A program made the position numbers and the translations under genes. A DNA stretch of 10,000 nt from Rheinheimera sp. (GTDB lineage Bacteria; Pseudomonadota; Gammaproteobacteria; Enterobacterales; Alteromonadaceae). The stretch covers positions 1 to 10,000 of the forward strand of contig NZ_JAIWOI010000145.1 of NCBI RefSeq assembly GCF_020217005.1, written 5' to 3'. Positions 1-6,696 of this stretch are shown here, piece by piece. The notes beneath the pieces were generated by a model. That model was not told the origin of the DNA. It made no database searches and saw only the letters and a program-made list of their open reading frames with translations. Within the stretch, counting starts at the first letter, position 1, and every line of letters starts with the position of its first letter.

Positions 1-1591
1 GGTGCTTTAATGCCCAGCCAATCAGCTTGGAATAACGCTCGGCCTGGTGATCAAACCAGATATTAAAGCGCTGTAATACCTTGCCAAGGCCACGACGTTT
101 GGCATTTTTATCATGATCCGGATCGTGCCAGTAGGCTGACATCATAGGGTCGAGCGTAAAGGAGATAAACAAAGACACCAAAACAGAACAAGCCACTGTT
201 AAACCAAAAGGCTTAAACCACTGACCGGTAATACCATCCAGAAAAGCGATAGGAATAAACACAGCCACAATAGACATAGTAGTGGCGATAACAGCCATAC
301 CTATTTCTTTGGTGCCGTCGCGGGCTGCAGTCATATTGTCTTTGCCCATTTCCATATGGCGCACAATGTTTTCCCGCACTACGATGGCATCGTCAATCAG
401 AATACCTATGGCCAGCGACAAGCCCAGTAAGGACATAAAGTTCAGCGTAAAACCACAGGCCCATACAGCGATAAAAGACGCCAGCACTGAGGTCGGCAAA
501 GCCAGCGAGGTAATTAAAGTCGAACGCCAGGAGTTCAGAAACACAAAGACGGTGACAATAGTCAGCAAAGCGCCCATCGACAAGGCTTCTGTGACGTTGC
601 GCATACTGGCGGCGACATCTTCACCTGAGTCACGCACCACCACCAGCTCAAAATCCGCAGGTAAGGTTTGCTTCAGCTCCTCTATTTTGGCTTTGATATC
701 GTCGGTAACACTGATAGTGGAAGCGTCACGGGCTTTTATGACGTCAATACCTAAAGACGGCACCCCATTAAAAATAGACAAACGGCGCTGCTCCGCTGCC
801 CCATCCACCACATCAGCCACCTGCTCCAGACGAATGGCCTGATCACCGTTACGTTTTACCACCATTTGTTCAAATTCACGTACATCGCGCAGACGGCCCT
901 GAATACGGATGCCCTGCTCTTCCATGCCATTGACTACACGGCCAACCGGAGCTGCGACGTTTTGCGCGCGCAATGCGCTCACTACATCCATAGCTGACAC
1001 ATTGGCTTCCCGCATGGCGTTGGAATTTAAGAATATTGTCATCTCGCGCTCTTGTTCCCCTTCCAGATTCACCAGCGCCACACCTGGTACAGAACGGATT
1101 TCACGGGCGATCTGATGCTCTGCCAGTTGCGACAGCTCAATAGGGTCCATCGACTTGGACGACAAAGCCAAAGACATAATAGGAAAAGCATTGGGGTCTT
1201 CACGGCGCAGGAAAGGCTCTTTCATTTCAGTCGGCAGCTTGTCACGCACTACGGCAACCGCATCCCGCATTTCCTGTGAAGCTTCAATCAGGTTTTTATC
1301 AAATTCAAAAATGGCCACTATCACGGCATTGGATTCGCGGGCATAAGAGCGCAGTTCGCGCATGCCCGTGATAGTCGCCATCGAGTCTTCCACCCTGTTG
1401 AGGATTTCCCGTTCCACAGTTTCAGGCGAAGCTCCTGGGTACGGAATGGTCATCACCAATACGGGTGGCTGCACATCAGGAAATTGGTTGGTTTTTAAAT
1501 TGGTCATCGCAAAATAACCAAAAATCATCATGGCAAGAGTAACTGCCACCACCACCATAGGGCGTTTGATACTAAAATCAGATAAAAACAT
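1..1591 (-). CDS. RND-family (HAE1) multidrug efflux permease, N-terminal 530 residues; C-terminus beyond the left edge
   Basis: This is the inner-membrane pump of a tripartite efflux system, using proton import to drive export of hydrophobic or amphiphilic compounds. My translation gives an open frame of 530 codons, about half of the usual 1,020-1,050 residues, and the rest lies left of base 1. It opens with MFLSDFSIKRPMVVVAVTLA (first transmembrane helix about 11-29), followed by a large periplasmic porter region to about 335. Transmembrane helices 2-6 then follow. The proton-relay helix contains SLAIGILIDDAIVVRENI with the adjacent acidic pair D400-D401, equivalent to D407/D408 of AcrB. 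The start ATG is preceded by AGGAAA at good spacing and lies 3 nt after the adaptor stop codon, so the two are co-transcribed. The pair and the porter region fit the drug (HAE1) branch rather than the heavy-metal branch. Substrates cannot be told from sequence. No frameshift is visible. Confidence 0.95.
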   Translation of the reverse strand, partial: MFLSDFSIKRPMVVVAVTLAMMIFGYFAMTNLKTNQFPDVQPPVLVMTIPYPGASPETVEREILNRVEDSMATITGMRELRSYARESNAVIVAIFEFDKNLIEASQEMRDAVAVVRDKLPTEMKEPFLRREDPNAFPIMSLALSSKSMDPIELSQLAEHQIAREIRSVPGVALVNLEGEQEREMTIFLNSNAMREANVSAMDVVSALRAQNVAAPVGRVVNGMEEQGIRIQGRLRDVREFEQMVVKRNGDQAIRLEQVADVVDGAAEQRRLSIFNGVPSLGIDVIKARDASTISVTDDIKAKIEELKQTLPADFELVVVRDSGEDVAASMRNVTEALSMGALLTIVTVFVFLNSWRSTLITSLALPTSVLASFIAVWACGFTLNFMSLLGLSLAIGILIDDAIVVRENIVRHMEMGKDNMTAARDGTKEIGMAVIATTMSIVAVFIPIAFLDGITGQWFKPFGLTVACSVLVSLFISFTLDPMMSAYWHDPDHDKNAKRRGLGKVLQRFNIWFDHQAERYSKLIGWALKH

Positions 1592-1594
1592 GGC

Positions 1595-2737
1595 TTAGTT
1601 TCCTGTGCTGACTTTAGCTGCGGTTTGATCTGGTGTTACAGAGCCTGCAACGGCCAATTGAGCTTTACCACCGTCCGTTAATGCGCCTTGTGGATGACGT
1701 AGGATCTGCGCACCTGCGGTCACACCGGACAACACTTCCTGAGTGCCCCATCGTTCGTCTTTGCCACCTAATTCTACCTGGGTCTTTTTCAGCTCGTTAT
1801 TGGCGAATTGCCAAACAAAGTGCTTATCGCCTTCACGGATCAGAGCAGATTCAGGCACCATCAGCGCATCGCTGTTTTGCGCTTCAACATGGCCTTCGGC
1901 ATACAAACCTGCGACCAGTGACTGTTCTTTTAAATCCATGCTGACCAGTAATTGCACCTGACGGGTGCTTTCATTGGCTAATGGATTAATACGCTCAACA
2001 ACACCAGTGAAAAATTGACCACTGTAACCATTCACTTTAAACGTGACTTTATTGCCTACTTTAACCTGACCCACGCGGTCTGCCGCGACATAACCTTCAA
2101 AACGAATACTGGCAGGGTCAATCAATACCATCAGGCCTTTACCCACCTGAGCTGTATCGCCAGCTGACACCTTACGGGTAGCGACCACACCTGAAAATGG
2201 AGCTTTGACTTCAGTTTTTTCCATCTGCTGACGGGCTTCGACTAAACGGGCACGGGCAGAGGCTAAATCAGACTGAGCTTGATTGGCTTTGTTTTCCGCC
2301 GCTTCCAGCCCTTCCTGCGTCACCAGACTTTGTTTGGATAACGATTGCATACGTTTCAGCTGGCGGTTGGATTGTTCCAGCGTCACTATGGCTGAACGCT
2401 CTGCTTCCTGCGCCGATAACAATTTGTCACGGTAGGTGGTTTGGTCCAGCTTCACCAGCACATCACCGGCTTTAACCAAATCCCCATTATCTTTTAACAC
2501 CTGCATCACAATGCCGGACACTTCTGCATTCAGTTCAGCTTTGACGACAGGTTGTAATGAGCCTGAAATCACAGGGCCACGCGCCAGCGTGCTTTGTGAT
2601 AAGGTCAATAAATCCTGTTCCACCAGTTGCAATGGTTTTGCACTGGTCTCCTCTACTTTTGCCACTTCAGGTTTTGAGCAAGCCGCTAAAGTGGTCGCTA
2701 CACACAAGGCAATTAAGGTTAGTTTTATAGTTTTCAT
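1595..2737 (-). CDS. Efflux RND transporter periplasmic adaptor subunit (membrane fusion protein, lipoprotein)
   Basis: This is the periplasmic adaptor that links the downstream RND pump to an outer-membrane channel. The 380-residue protein begins with a lipoprotein signal peptide whose lipobox is L17-A18-A19-C20, so Cys20 is the predicted lipidated N-terminus. The domain order is typical of AcrA/MexA. The first lipoyl half-motif is at about 66-98 (AEVSGIVMQVLKDNGDLVKA), then an alpha-helical hairpin at about 104-172 rich in Ala, Glu, Gln and Arg. The second lipoyl half is at about 174-206 (VKAPFSGVVATRKVSAGDT), followed by the beta-barrel at about 210-285 and a membrane-proximal domain to about 370. 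The length is normal for the family. It is the first gene of the operon. The ATG has only a weak Shine-Dalgarno match (TTTGGA), but the signal peptide fixes the start. No outer-membrane factor gene is present, so a TolC-like channel elsewhere is presumed. Confidence 0.95.
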   Translation of the reverse strand: MKTIKLTLIALCVATTLAACSKPEVAKVEETSAKPLQLVEQDLLTLSQSTLARGPVISGSLQPVVKAELNAEVSGIVMQVLKDNGDLVKAGDVLVKLDQTTYRDKLLSAQEAERSAIVTLEQSNRQLKRMQSLSKQSLVTQEGLEAAENKANQAQSDLASARARLVEARQQMEKTEVKAPFSGVVATRKVSAGDTAQVGKGLMVLIDPASIRFEGYVAADRVGQVKVGNKVTFKVNGYSGQFFTGVVERINPLANESTRQVQLLVSMDLKEQSLVAGLYAEGHVEAQNSDALMVPESALIREGDKHFVWQFANNELKKTQVELGGKDERWGTQEVLSGVTAGAQILRHPQGALTDGGKAQLAVAGSVTPDQTAAKVSTGN

Positions 2738-2794
2738 GGTCCAAACCCGTCCGGTAATTCACGCAAGCATCGATACTTTTTTATTAAGGCCACT

Positions 2795-2825
2795 ATAAAA
2801 CAGTCAGAGGTTTCAGTCCTGTCAA
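2795..2825 (-). promoter_or_regulatory. Candidate promoter of the efflux operon
   Basis: Read on the minus strand there is a perfect TTGACA (-35) at 2820-2825. The best downstream -10 is TTTTAT (2795-2800, 4 of 6 matches) with a 19-nt spacer. An alternative, TATAGT (2792-2797), would need a 22-nt spacer. The stretched spacing is unlike a strong sigma-70 promoter and could mean that activation is needed. It would give a leader of roughly 50 nt. Only the -35 element is convincing. Confidence 0.35.
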
Positions 2826-2828
2826 AAG

Positions 2829-2845
2829 GGTAACAAGTTGTAACC
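2829..2845. promoter_or_regulatory. Operator-like 17-bp inverted repeat upstream of the efflux operon
   Basis: GGTAACAAGTTGTAACC is an inverted repeat with arms of eight bases around a central G and one non-pairing position in each arm. It lies 3 nt upstream of the TTGACA element of the efflux promoter, in the divergent region between that operon and the NhaC-family gene. Position and size suit a dimeric transcription factor such as a TetR- or MarR-type regulator, but no regulator gene is in the window and the binding protein is unknown. Confidence 0.35.
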
Positions 2846-2869
2846 ATACTGCTGCACTGACGACAAAGT

Positions 2870-2952
2870 TTGCAAAATTGATTTTTTTGAATAGAAATCA
2901 GCCAAATAGCTACAGCGAACTGGAAAGCCATAGCTAATTGCTGCAGTATAAG
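2870..2952 (+). promoter_or_regulatory. Candidate promoter region for the NhaC-dipeptidase-carboxypeptidase operon
   Basis: Two weak sigma-70-like options are visible. One is TTGCAA followed after 16 nt by TAGAAA, near 2870-2897. The other is a better -10 alone, TATAAG at 2947-2952 (5 of 6 matches), without a good -35. Transcription from the second would start close to 2958. It would leave out the TTG codon at 2938, which supports the later GTG start of the gene. The call is tentative. Confidence 0.25.
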
Positions 2953-2991
2953 CTGTACTTTTTGCTTAATTTTATGTTTAGGGAAGCTCCA

Positions 2992-4386
2992 GTGCCCGAT
3001 AGTTTAAGTTTATTACCTGCCATTCTGGCCATAGCCATAGTGATTTGGCGCAAAGAAGTGATACTGGCGCTGATTCTGGCGGTCGCTTGTGCTGAAGTTT
3101 TATTGTATTTAAAGCAGCCTGAACTCAGTGTCTTTGGTGCCTTACTTTATGGTCCGGTGCAAAGCTTAGAGCGTATTATCTCGGTCACATCTTCTGCTGA
3201 TAACAGCAGGATTTTGTTGTTTTCTCTGCTGATTGGCGCGCTCATGGCCTATATGCGTGACTCGGGTGGCGTCTCGGCCATGGTAGACTGGTTTGTTCGC
3301 AAAGGGGTCGCCCGCACTAAACGTCAGGCTGGTTTTATCAGTTACGGCATAGGTATTCTGGTTTTTATTGAGTCCAACCTGAGTGCGTTAACTGCTGGTA
3401 TAGTGTCACGCGGTTTGTACGACAAATTTAAAATGAGCCGCGCCCGGCTGGCTTATATAGTCGACAGCACCAGTGCCCCTATTTGTATTTTGGTATTGCT
3501 TAATGGCTGGGGCGCTTATGTGCTGGGGCTATTGAGCACCTACAAACTGCCTGAATCCGCCGTTTCTGTACTCATTGGTACTATCCCACTGAACTTTTAT
3601 GCCTTGTTCACGCTGATCATGGTGTTCTATACCATCTACACGGACAAAGTTTATGGTCCGATGAAGCAGGCAGAAATTGAGCTGAACACAGTAGCAAGTC
3701 ACAGCGACATAGATACACAACCCAGCAATGTATCCTTGATGTTAGTGCCTTTACTGACGCTGGTGCTAGGCATGGTCGGCTTTATGCTATGGACAGGAAA
3801 TGGCAGTTTAGTCGAAGGCTCTGGCGCGAAAGCAGCGCTTTATGCCACCACTATTGCTTGTGTTGTGGCCTATGGCCTGATGGCTTTAAGCCGCAAATTT
3901 AATCATCAGCAACTGGTTACTATTGGCTTCAGGGGTATGGGTGAATTATTACCTCTCGTCAGCATAGTGTTATTGTCGCTGGCTCTGGGCAGCGCCATGA
4001 AAGACTTAGGCACAGGGGTTTATGTGGCTTCTTTTGTGAAAGAATCCACTCCTCTGGTACTGATTCCCGCCCTTCTTTTTATCGCAGGAGCCATTATTTC
4101 CTTTACCACTGGCACCTCCTGGGGCACTTTTGCCATTTTAATTCCTATAGGTATGCCTTTAGTCGAGATGCTGGGCTTACCTCCATCACTGCTGCTGGCG
4201 GCTATTTTAAGTGGTGGCATTTGGGGCGATCACTGCTCGCCAATCTCAGATACCACAGTGGTCAGCGCCGTAGCATCTGGTTGTGATTTATTGGAACATG
4301 TCAAAACTCAGCTGCCTTATGCGCTGTTTTGTGGTGCCTTAGCCCTGATCGCCTTTTTAATCAGTGGTTGGGTGATGATTGGATGA
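2992..4386 (+). CDS. NhaC-family Na+/H+ antiporter-like transporter
   Basis: This is a polytopic inner-membrane transporter of the NhaC family (ion transporter superfamily), whose studied members exchange Na+ for H+ or couple Na+/H+ movement to organic acids. Hallmarks, numbered from the GTG start, are DSTSAPICILVLLNGWGAY (about 158-176), FTTGTSWGTFAILIPIGMPL (about 371-390) and GGIWGDHCSPISDTT (about 408-422), with about a dozen hydrophobic segments. I chose GTG at 2992 because it is preceded by AGGGAA at 7 nt. It gives 464 residues beginning MPDSLSLLPAIL, close to the usual family length. The frame is open from TTG at 2938 (482 codons) and has an ATG at 2974, but neither has a convincing Shine-Dalgarno site. 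It is the first gene of a run with two peptidoglycan-related lipoprotein genes, the next starting 7 nt after its stop. The substrate is unresolved and an amino-acid role is possible. Confidence 0.85.
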   Translation: MPDSLSLLPAILAIAIVIWRKEVILALILAVACAEVLLYLKQPELSVFGALLYGPVQSLERIISVTSSADNSRILLFSLLIGALMAYMRDSGGVSAMVDWFVRKGVARTKRQAGFISYGIGILVFIESNLSALTAGIVSRGLYDKFKMSRARLAYIVDSTSAPICILVLLNGWGAYVLGLLSTYKLPESAVSVLIGTIPLNFYALFTLIMVFYTIYTDKVYGPMKQAEIELNTVASHSDIDTQPSNVSLMLVPLLTLVLGMVGFMLWTGNGSLVEGSGAKAALYATTIACVVAYGLMALSRKFNHQQLVTIGFRGMGELLPLVSIVLLSLALGSAMKDLGTGVYVASFVKESTPLVLIPALLFIAGAIISFTTGTSWGTFAILIPIGMPLVEMLGLPPSLLLAAILSGGIWGDHCSPISDTTVVSAVASGCDLLEHVKTQLPYALFCGALALIAFLISGWVMIG

Positions 4387-4393
4387 TTTGACA

Positions 4394-5155
4394 ATGAAAA
4401 CACCTGCCTTAGTGGTTCTCTGTAGCTTTTTGCTGTGGTCCTGTGCCAGCACAGAAGCTCCCAAAACTCAGCCACAACAAGCCGCAGCTAAGCTGCAAAG
4501 TGTTGTTCAGCCACAAGGTAAGGTTCAGATTGAAGCGGATAAAGTAGCAGATATAGTCAACCTGCTTAGCCTGACCACTAAAGTACAGATTAAAATGGCC
4601 TACGCTGGCACTGATAATTTTACCGCGACACAAGTGCCGGGTTATCAGGCCAACATTTGTTATTTGCAACAACAGGCCGCCCAGGCTTTAGCAAAAGTAG
4701 CAATGCAGGCTGAGCGTTTAGGTTATCAATTGCAACTGCTGGATTGTTACCGGCCTCAACGCGCGTCCAATTATTTTATGAACTGGGTGGCTGATGCTTC
4801 AAATCAAACAACAAAAGCAGCTTATTACCCTCGCCTTAACAAAACTGAATTAAAGCAGGGCTATATTGCAGCGCATTCAGGGCATAGCCGCGCCTCTACG
4901 GTGGATTTAACCCTATTGCGAAAAAATGCGGCAGGCCAGTGGCACCCTCTGGATATGGGGGGCGCTTACGATTTGTTTGACCCAGTCTCGCACTTAAACA
5001 GTAACGACATCAGTACAGTACAAAAAGCCAACCGCTTATTGCTGAAAGATTTAATGCAGCAGCAAGGTTTTGTCCCTTACGAGCTGGAATGGTGGCATTT
5101 CACGTTAAAAAATGAAGCCTACCCGAACATTTATTTTGACTTTATGGTGAACTAA
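4394..5155 (+). CDS. D-alanyl-D-alanine dipeptidase (peptidase M15D, VanX/DdpX/PcgL-like), predicted lipoprotein
   Basis: This zinc metallopeptidase is predicted to hydrolyse free D-Ala-D-Ala to two D-alanines. Numbering is from the ATG at 4394 (253 residues). The VanX catalytic set is complete: R120 in CYRP, zinc ligands H164 and D171 in SGHSRASTVD, catalytic-base E232 and zinc ligand H235 in ELEWWHF, plus the family motif DMGGAYDLFD. The His-to-Asp spacing of 7 equals VanX H116-D123. The N-terminus is a short hydrophobic signal ending in L14-W15-S16-C17, so the enzyme should be lipid-anchored outside the cytoplasm. This is like periplasmic PcgL of Salmonella and unlike cytoplasmic VanX. An upstream in-frame TTG (4379) exists, but the ATG has GGATGA 7 nt before it and gives a cleaner signal. 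It lies 7 nt after the transporter stop and 11 nt before the carboxypeptidase gene. There is no vanHA context, so glycopeptide resistance is not implied. Confidence 0.88.
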   Translation: MKTPALVVLCSFLLWSCASTEAPKTQPQQAAAKLQSVVQPQGKVQIEADKVADIVNLLSLTTKVQIKMAYAGTDNFTATQVPGYQANICYLQQQAAQALAKVAMQAERLGYQLQLLDCYRPQRASNYFMNWVADASNQTTKAAYYPRLNKTELKQGYIAAHSGHSRASTVDLTLLRKNAAGQWHPLDMGGAYDLFDPVSHLNSNDISTVQKANRLLLKDLMQQQGFVPYELEWWHFTLKNEAYPNIYFDFMVN

Positions 5156-5161
5156 AAGGAG
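5155..5161 (+). promoter_or_regulatory. Strong ribosome binding site of the PBP4-like gene
   Basis: AAAGGAG begins on the last base of the dipeptidase stop codon and ends 5 nt before the ATG at 5167. This strong Shine-Dalgarno sequence fixes the start of the PBP4-like gene and fits translation from a shared transcript. Confidence 0.7.
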
Positions 5162-5166
5162 CTGAA

Positions 5167-6633
5167 ATGCGCGCTCTTCGCCAGTTTCAATCTGGCATAG
5201 CCCTGCTGTCAGGGTTATGGCTCTGTGCCTGCAGCAGCACCACTGAACTTGAGCAAGTAAAGCAGCAAGAGCTACTAAATCGACTGTCTGAGCAACTACA
5301 ACAAGCTCAACTGCCAGCACATGCCCTCGCTTTTGTGGCTTATCCACTAGATACGCCAACAGAACACCTCAGTTATCAGGCCAACAAGGCCATGCAACCC
5401 GCTTCTACCATGAAGCTGGTGACCAGTATTGTAGCGCTGGAACAACTAGGTGCCGGATACAGGGCAAAAACTCAGCTGCGCTCCTACGAAACGCCGCAAC
5501 CTCAGCTGCAACAGCCTTTGGTACTCAAAGGTTATGGCGATATGGATTTTACAGTACAGGAGCTCTGGTTTTTGTTGCAGCAAGCTTATGATCAGGGCAT
5601 ACGCCGTGTACCAGCCATTCAGATTGACCGCAGCTGGTTTACTCCATCCCGGCCTGAACTAACAGCGTTGCCTTTTGATGAAACGCCAAGGGAATATTAC
5701 AACCTGTTGCCAGATGCTCTGTTTTTACAACGCAATATGCTGGGCATTCAATTAGAGTCCACTGCAGATGCAGTGACAGGCCAGTTCTACCCCAAAGTAG
5801 AAGGCTTAGAATTAGTTACCACTGAAACTCGTCTGACACAAGGCAACTGCGCTGCCTGGTATCCAGACCCACAGCATTTGGCCTTTCGACGCCAACCAGA
5901 CAAGCTACAACTGGTGCTGCGAGGGGATTTTCCAAAAAACTGCCAGAAAAGAGATTATTTGCAACTGTTAAACCGGACAGATTTCAGCCGCTTAGTGATG
6001 CAGCAGATCTGGCAACAGATCTCAGGGCAACAGCAGGTTCAGGTGCTGGAACAAAACACCACGGCAGCGACCCTGGTGATCGCCGAACATCAGAGCCGAT
6101 CTTTGGCTGAAGTACTGCGCGATATCAATAAAAGCTCTGACAATGCCCTGACCCGCCAGTTGTATTTAAGCCTGGGCGCGACACAAGCCCCAAGCGGATC
6201 AGAACAGACGGCCGGTGTTTCAGAGCAACAGGTTCGTCGTTTCTTCAGCAGCATCAAGCTGGATCACAGTAGCCTGACTTTAGAAAATGGCTCAGGTTTA
6301 TCCCGCAGCGAACGTATCAGTCCAGAGCTAATGGCCGCATTATTACAGCATGCTTATCAGGCTCAGTACCAACCAGAATTTATCAGCAGCTTGCCACTTG
6401 CTGGCGTGGACGGTACCCTAAAACGCCGACTCACTCAGGTGCAGACCAAAGGCAAGGCGCGTTTAAAAACAGGTACTTTGCGAAATGTCACAGCGCTGGC
6501 AGGTTATGTCACCGATCAAAGCGGACGAACCTGGGTGGTCGCCAGTTTTATCAACGACCCAAAGGCTGGTCGTGGCCGTGTGGTGCTGGATACTTTAATT
6601 GAATGGATCAGCATGCAATCCACAGCGCACTGA
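5167..6633 (+). CDS. dacB: D-alanyl-D-alanine carboxypeptidase/endopeptidase, PBP4 (peptidase S13) family, predicted lipoprotein
   Basis: This low-molecular-mass penicillin-binding protein removes the terminal D-Ala from peptidoglycan stem peptides and can cut D-Ala-mDAP cross-links in the periplasm. The three active-site motifs are present: S80-T-M-K83 (nucleophile Ser80), S324-D-N326 and K434-T-G436. Spacing from the first to the second motif is 244 residues, as in E. coli PBP4 (S62-S306), so the large inserted domain typical of the S13 family is retained. Other family marks are NGSGLSR (374-380) and LPLAGVDGTLKRR (409-421). At 488 residues the length is normal. Unlike E. coli PBP4, the signal peptide ends in a lipobox, L19-C20-A21-C22, so membrane anchoring by Cys22 is predicted. 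It is the last gene of the operon, followed by a strong terminator. Ampicillin-type beta-lactams would be expected to acylate Ser80. Confidence 0.93.
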   Translation: MRALRQFQSGIALLSGLWLCACSSTTELEQVKQQELLNRLSEQLQQAQLPAHALAFVAYPLDTPTEHLSYQANKAMQPASTMKLVTSIVALEQLGAGYRAKTQLRSYETPQPQLQQPLVLKGYGDMDFTVQELWFLLQQAYDQGIRRVPAIQIDRSWFTPSRPELTALPFDETPREYYNLLPDALFLQRNMLGIQLESTADAVTGQFYPKVEGLELVTTETRLTQGNCAAWYPDPQHLAFRRQPDKLQLVLRGDFPKNCQKRDYLQLLNRTDFSRLVMQQIWQQISGQQQVQVLEQNTTAATLVIAEHQSRSLAEVLRDINKSSDNALTRQLYLSLGATQAPSGSEQTAGVSEQQVRRFFSSIKLDHSSLTLENGSGLSRSERISPELMAALLQHAYQAQYQPEFISSLPLAGVDGTLKRRLTQVQTKGKARLKTGTLRNVTALAGYVTDQSGRTWVVASFINDPKAGRGRVVLDTLIEWISMQSTAH

Positions 6634-6650
6634 CCTCTGTAAACAGCAAA

Positions 6651-6684
6651 AACAAAAAAGCAGGCTCAAGCCTGCTTTTTTGTT
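6651..6684. terminator. Bidirectional rho-independent terminator
   Basis: A perfect 16-bp inverted repeat (AACAAAAAAGCAGGCT at 6651-6666, its complement at 6669-6684) has a 2-nt centre. The GC core GCAGGC/GCCTGC is flanked by A-runs on the left and T-runs on the right, so it gives a hairpin plus U-tract on either strand. It lies between the convergent carboxypeptidase and chemoreceptor genes, 17 nt past one stop and 12 nt past the other, and should end both transcripts. Confidence 0.9.
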
Positions 6685-6696
6685 TTGAACTGAAGA

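Noticed and set aside
282..1346. Plus-strand open frames (186, 68, 75 and 63 codons) opposite the RND pump gene
   Set aside because: They lie antisense to a continuous, strongly conserved RND reading frame on the minus strand. Their translations are Ser/Thr/Arg-rich with no domain, as expected of shadow frames.
2436..2798. Plus-strand 120-codon frame across the adaptor N-terminus
   Set aside because: It is antisense to the adaptor signal peptide and lipoyl domain, has no ribosome binding site and no recognisable family.
2734..2931. Minus-strand 65-codon frame ending in an ATGA overlap with the adaptor start, resembling a translationally coupled leader gene
   Set aside because: It has no Shine-Dalgarno site, spans the likely promoter and operator of the operon, and its composition is not protein-like. 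The overlap is most likely chance, although the adaptor's own Shine-Dalgarno site is weak.
4394..5155. Vancomycin-resistance gene vanX
   Set aside because: The catalytic residues match, but there is no vanH, vanA or vanS/vanR partner. The protein is exported and the host appears Gram-negative, so a housekeeping D-Ala-D-Ala dipeptidase is the better reading.
4409..5359. Minus-strand frames opposite the dipeptidase and PBP4-like genes
   Set aside because: Both sense genes have complete catalytic motifs and ribosome binding sites. The antisense frames show no family features.
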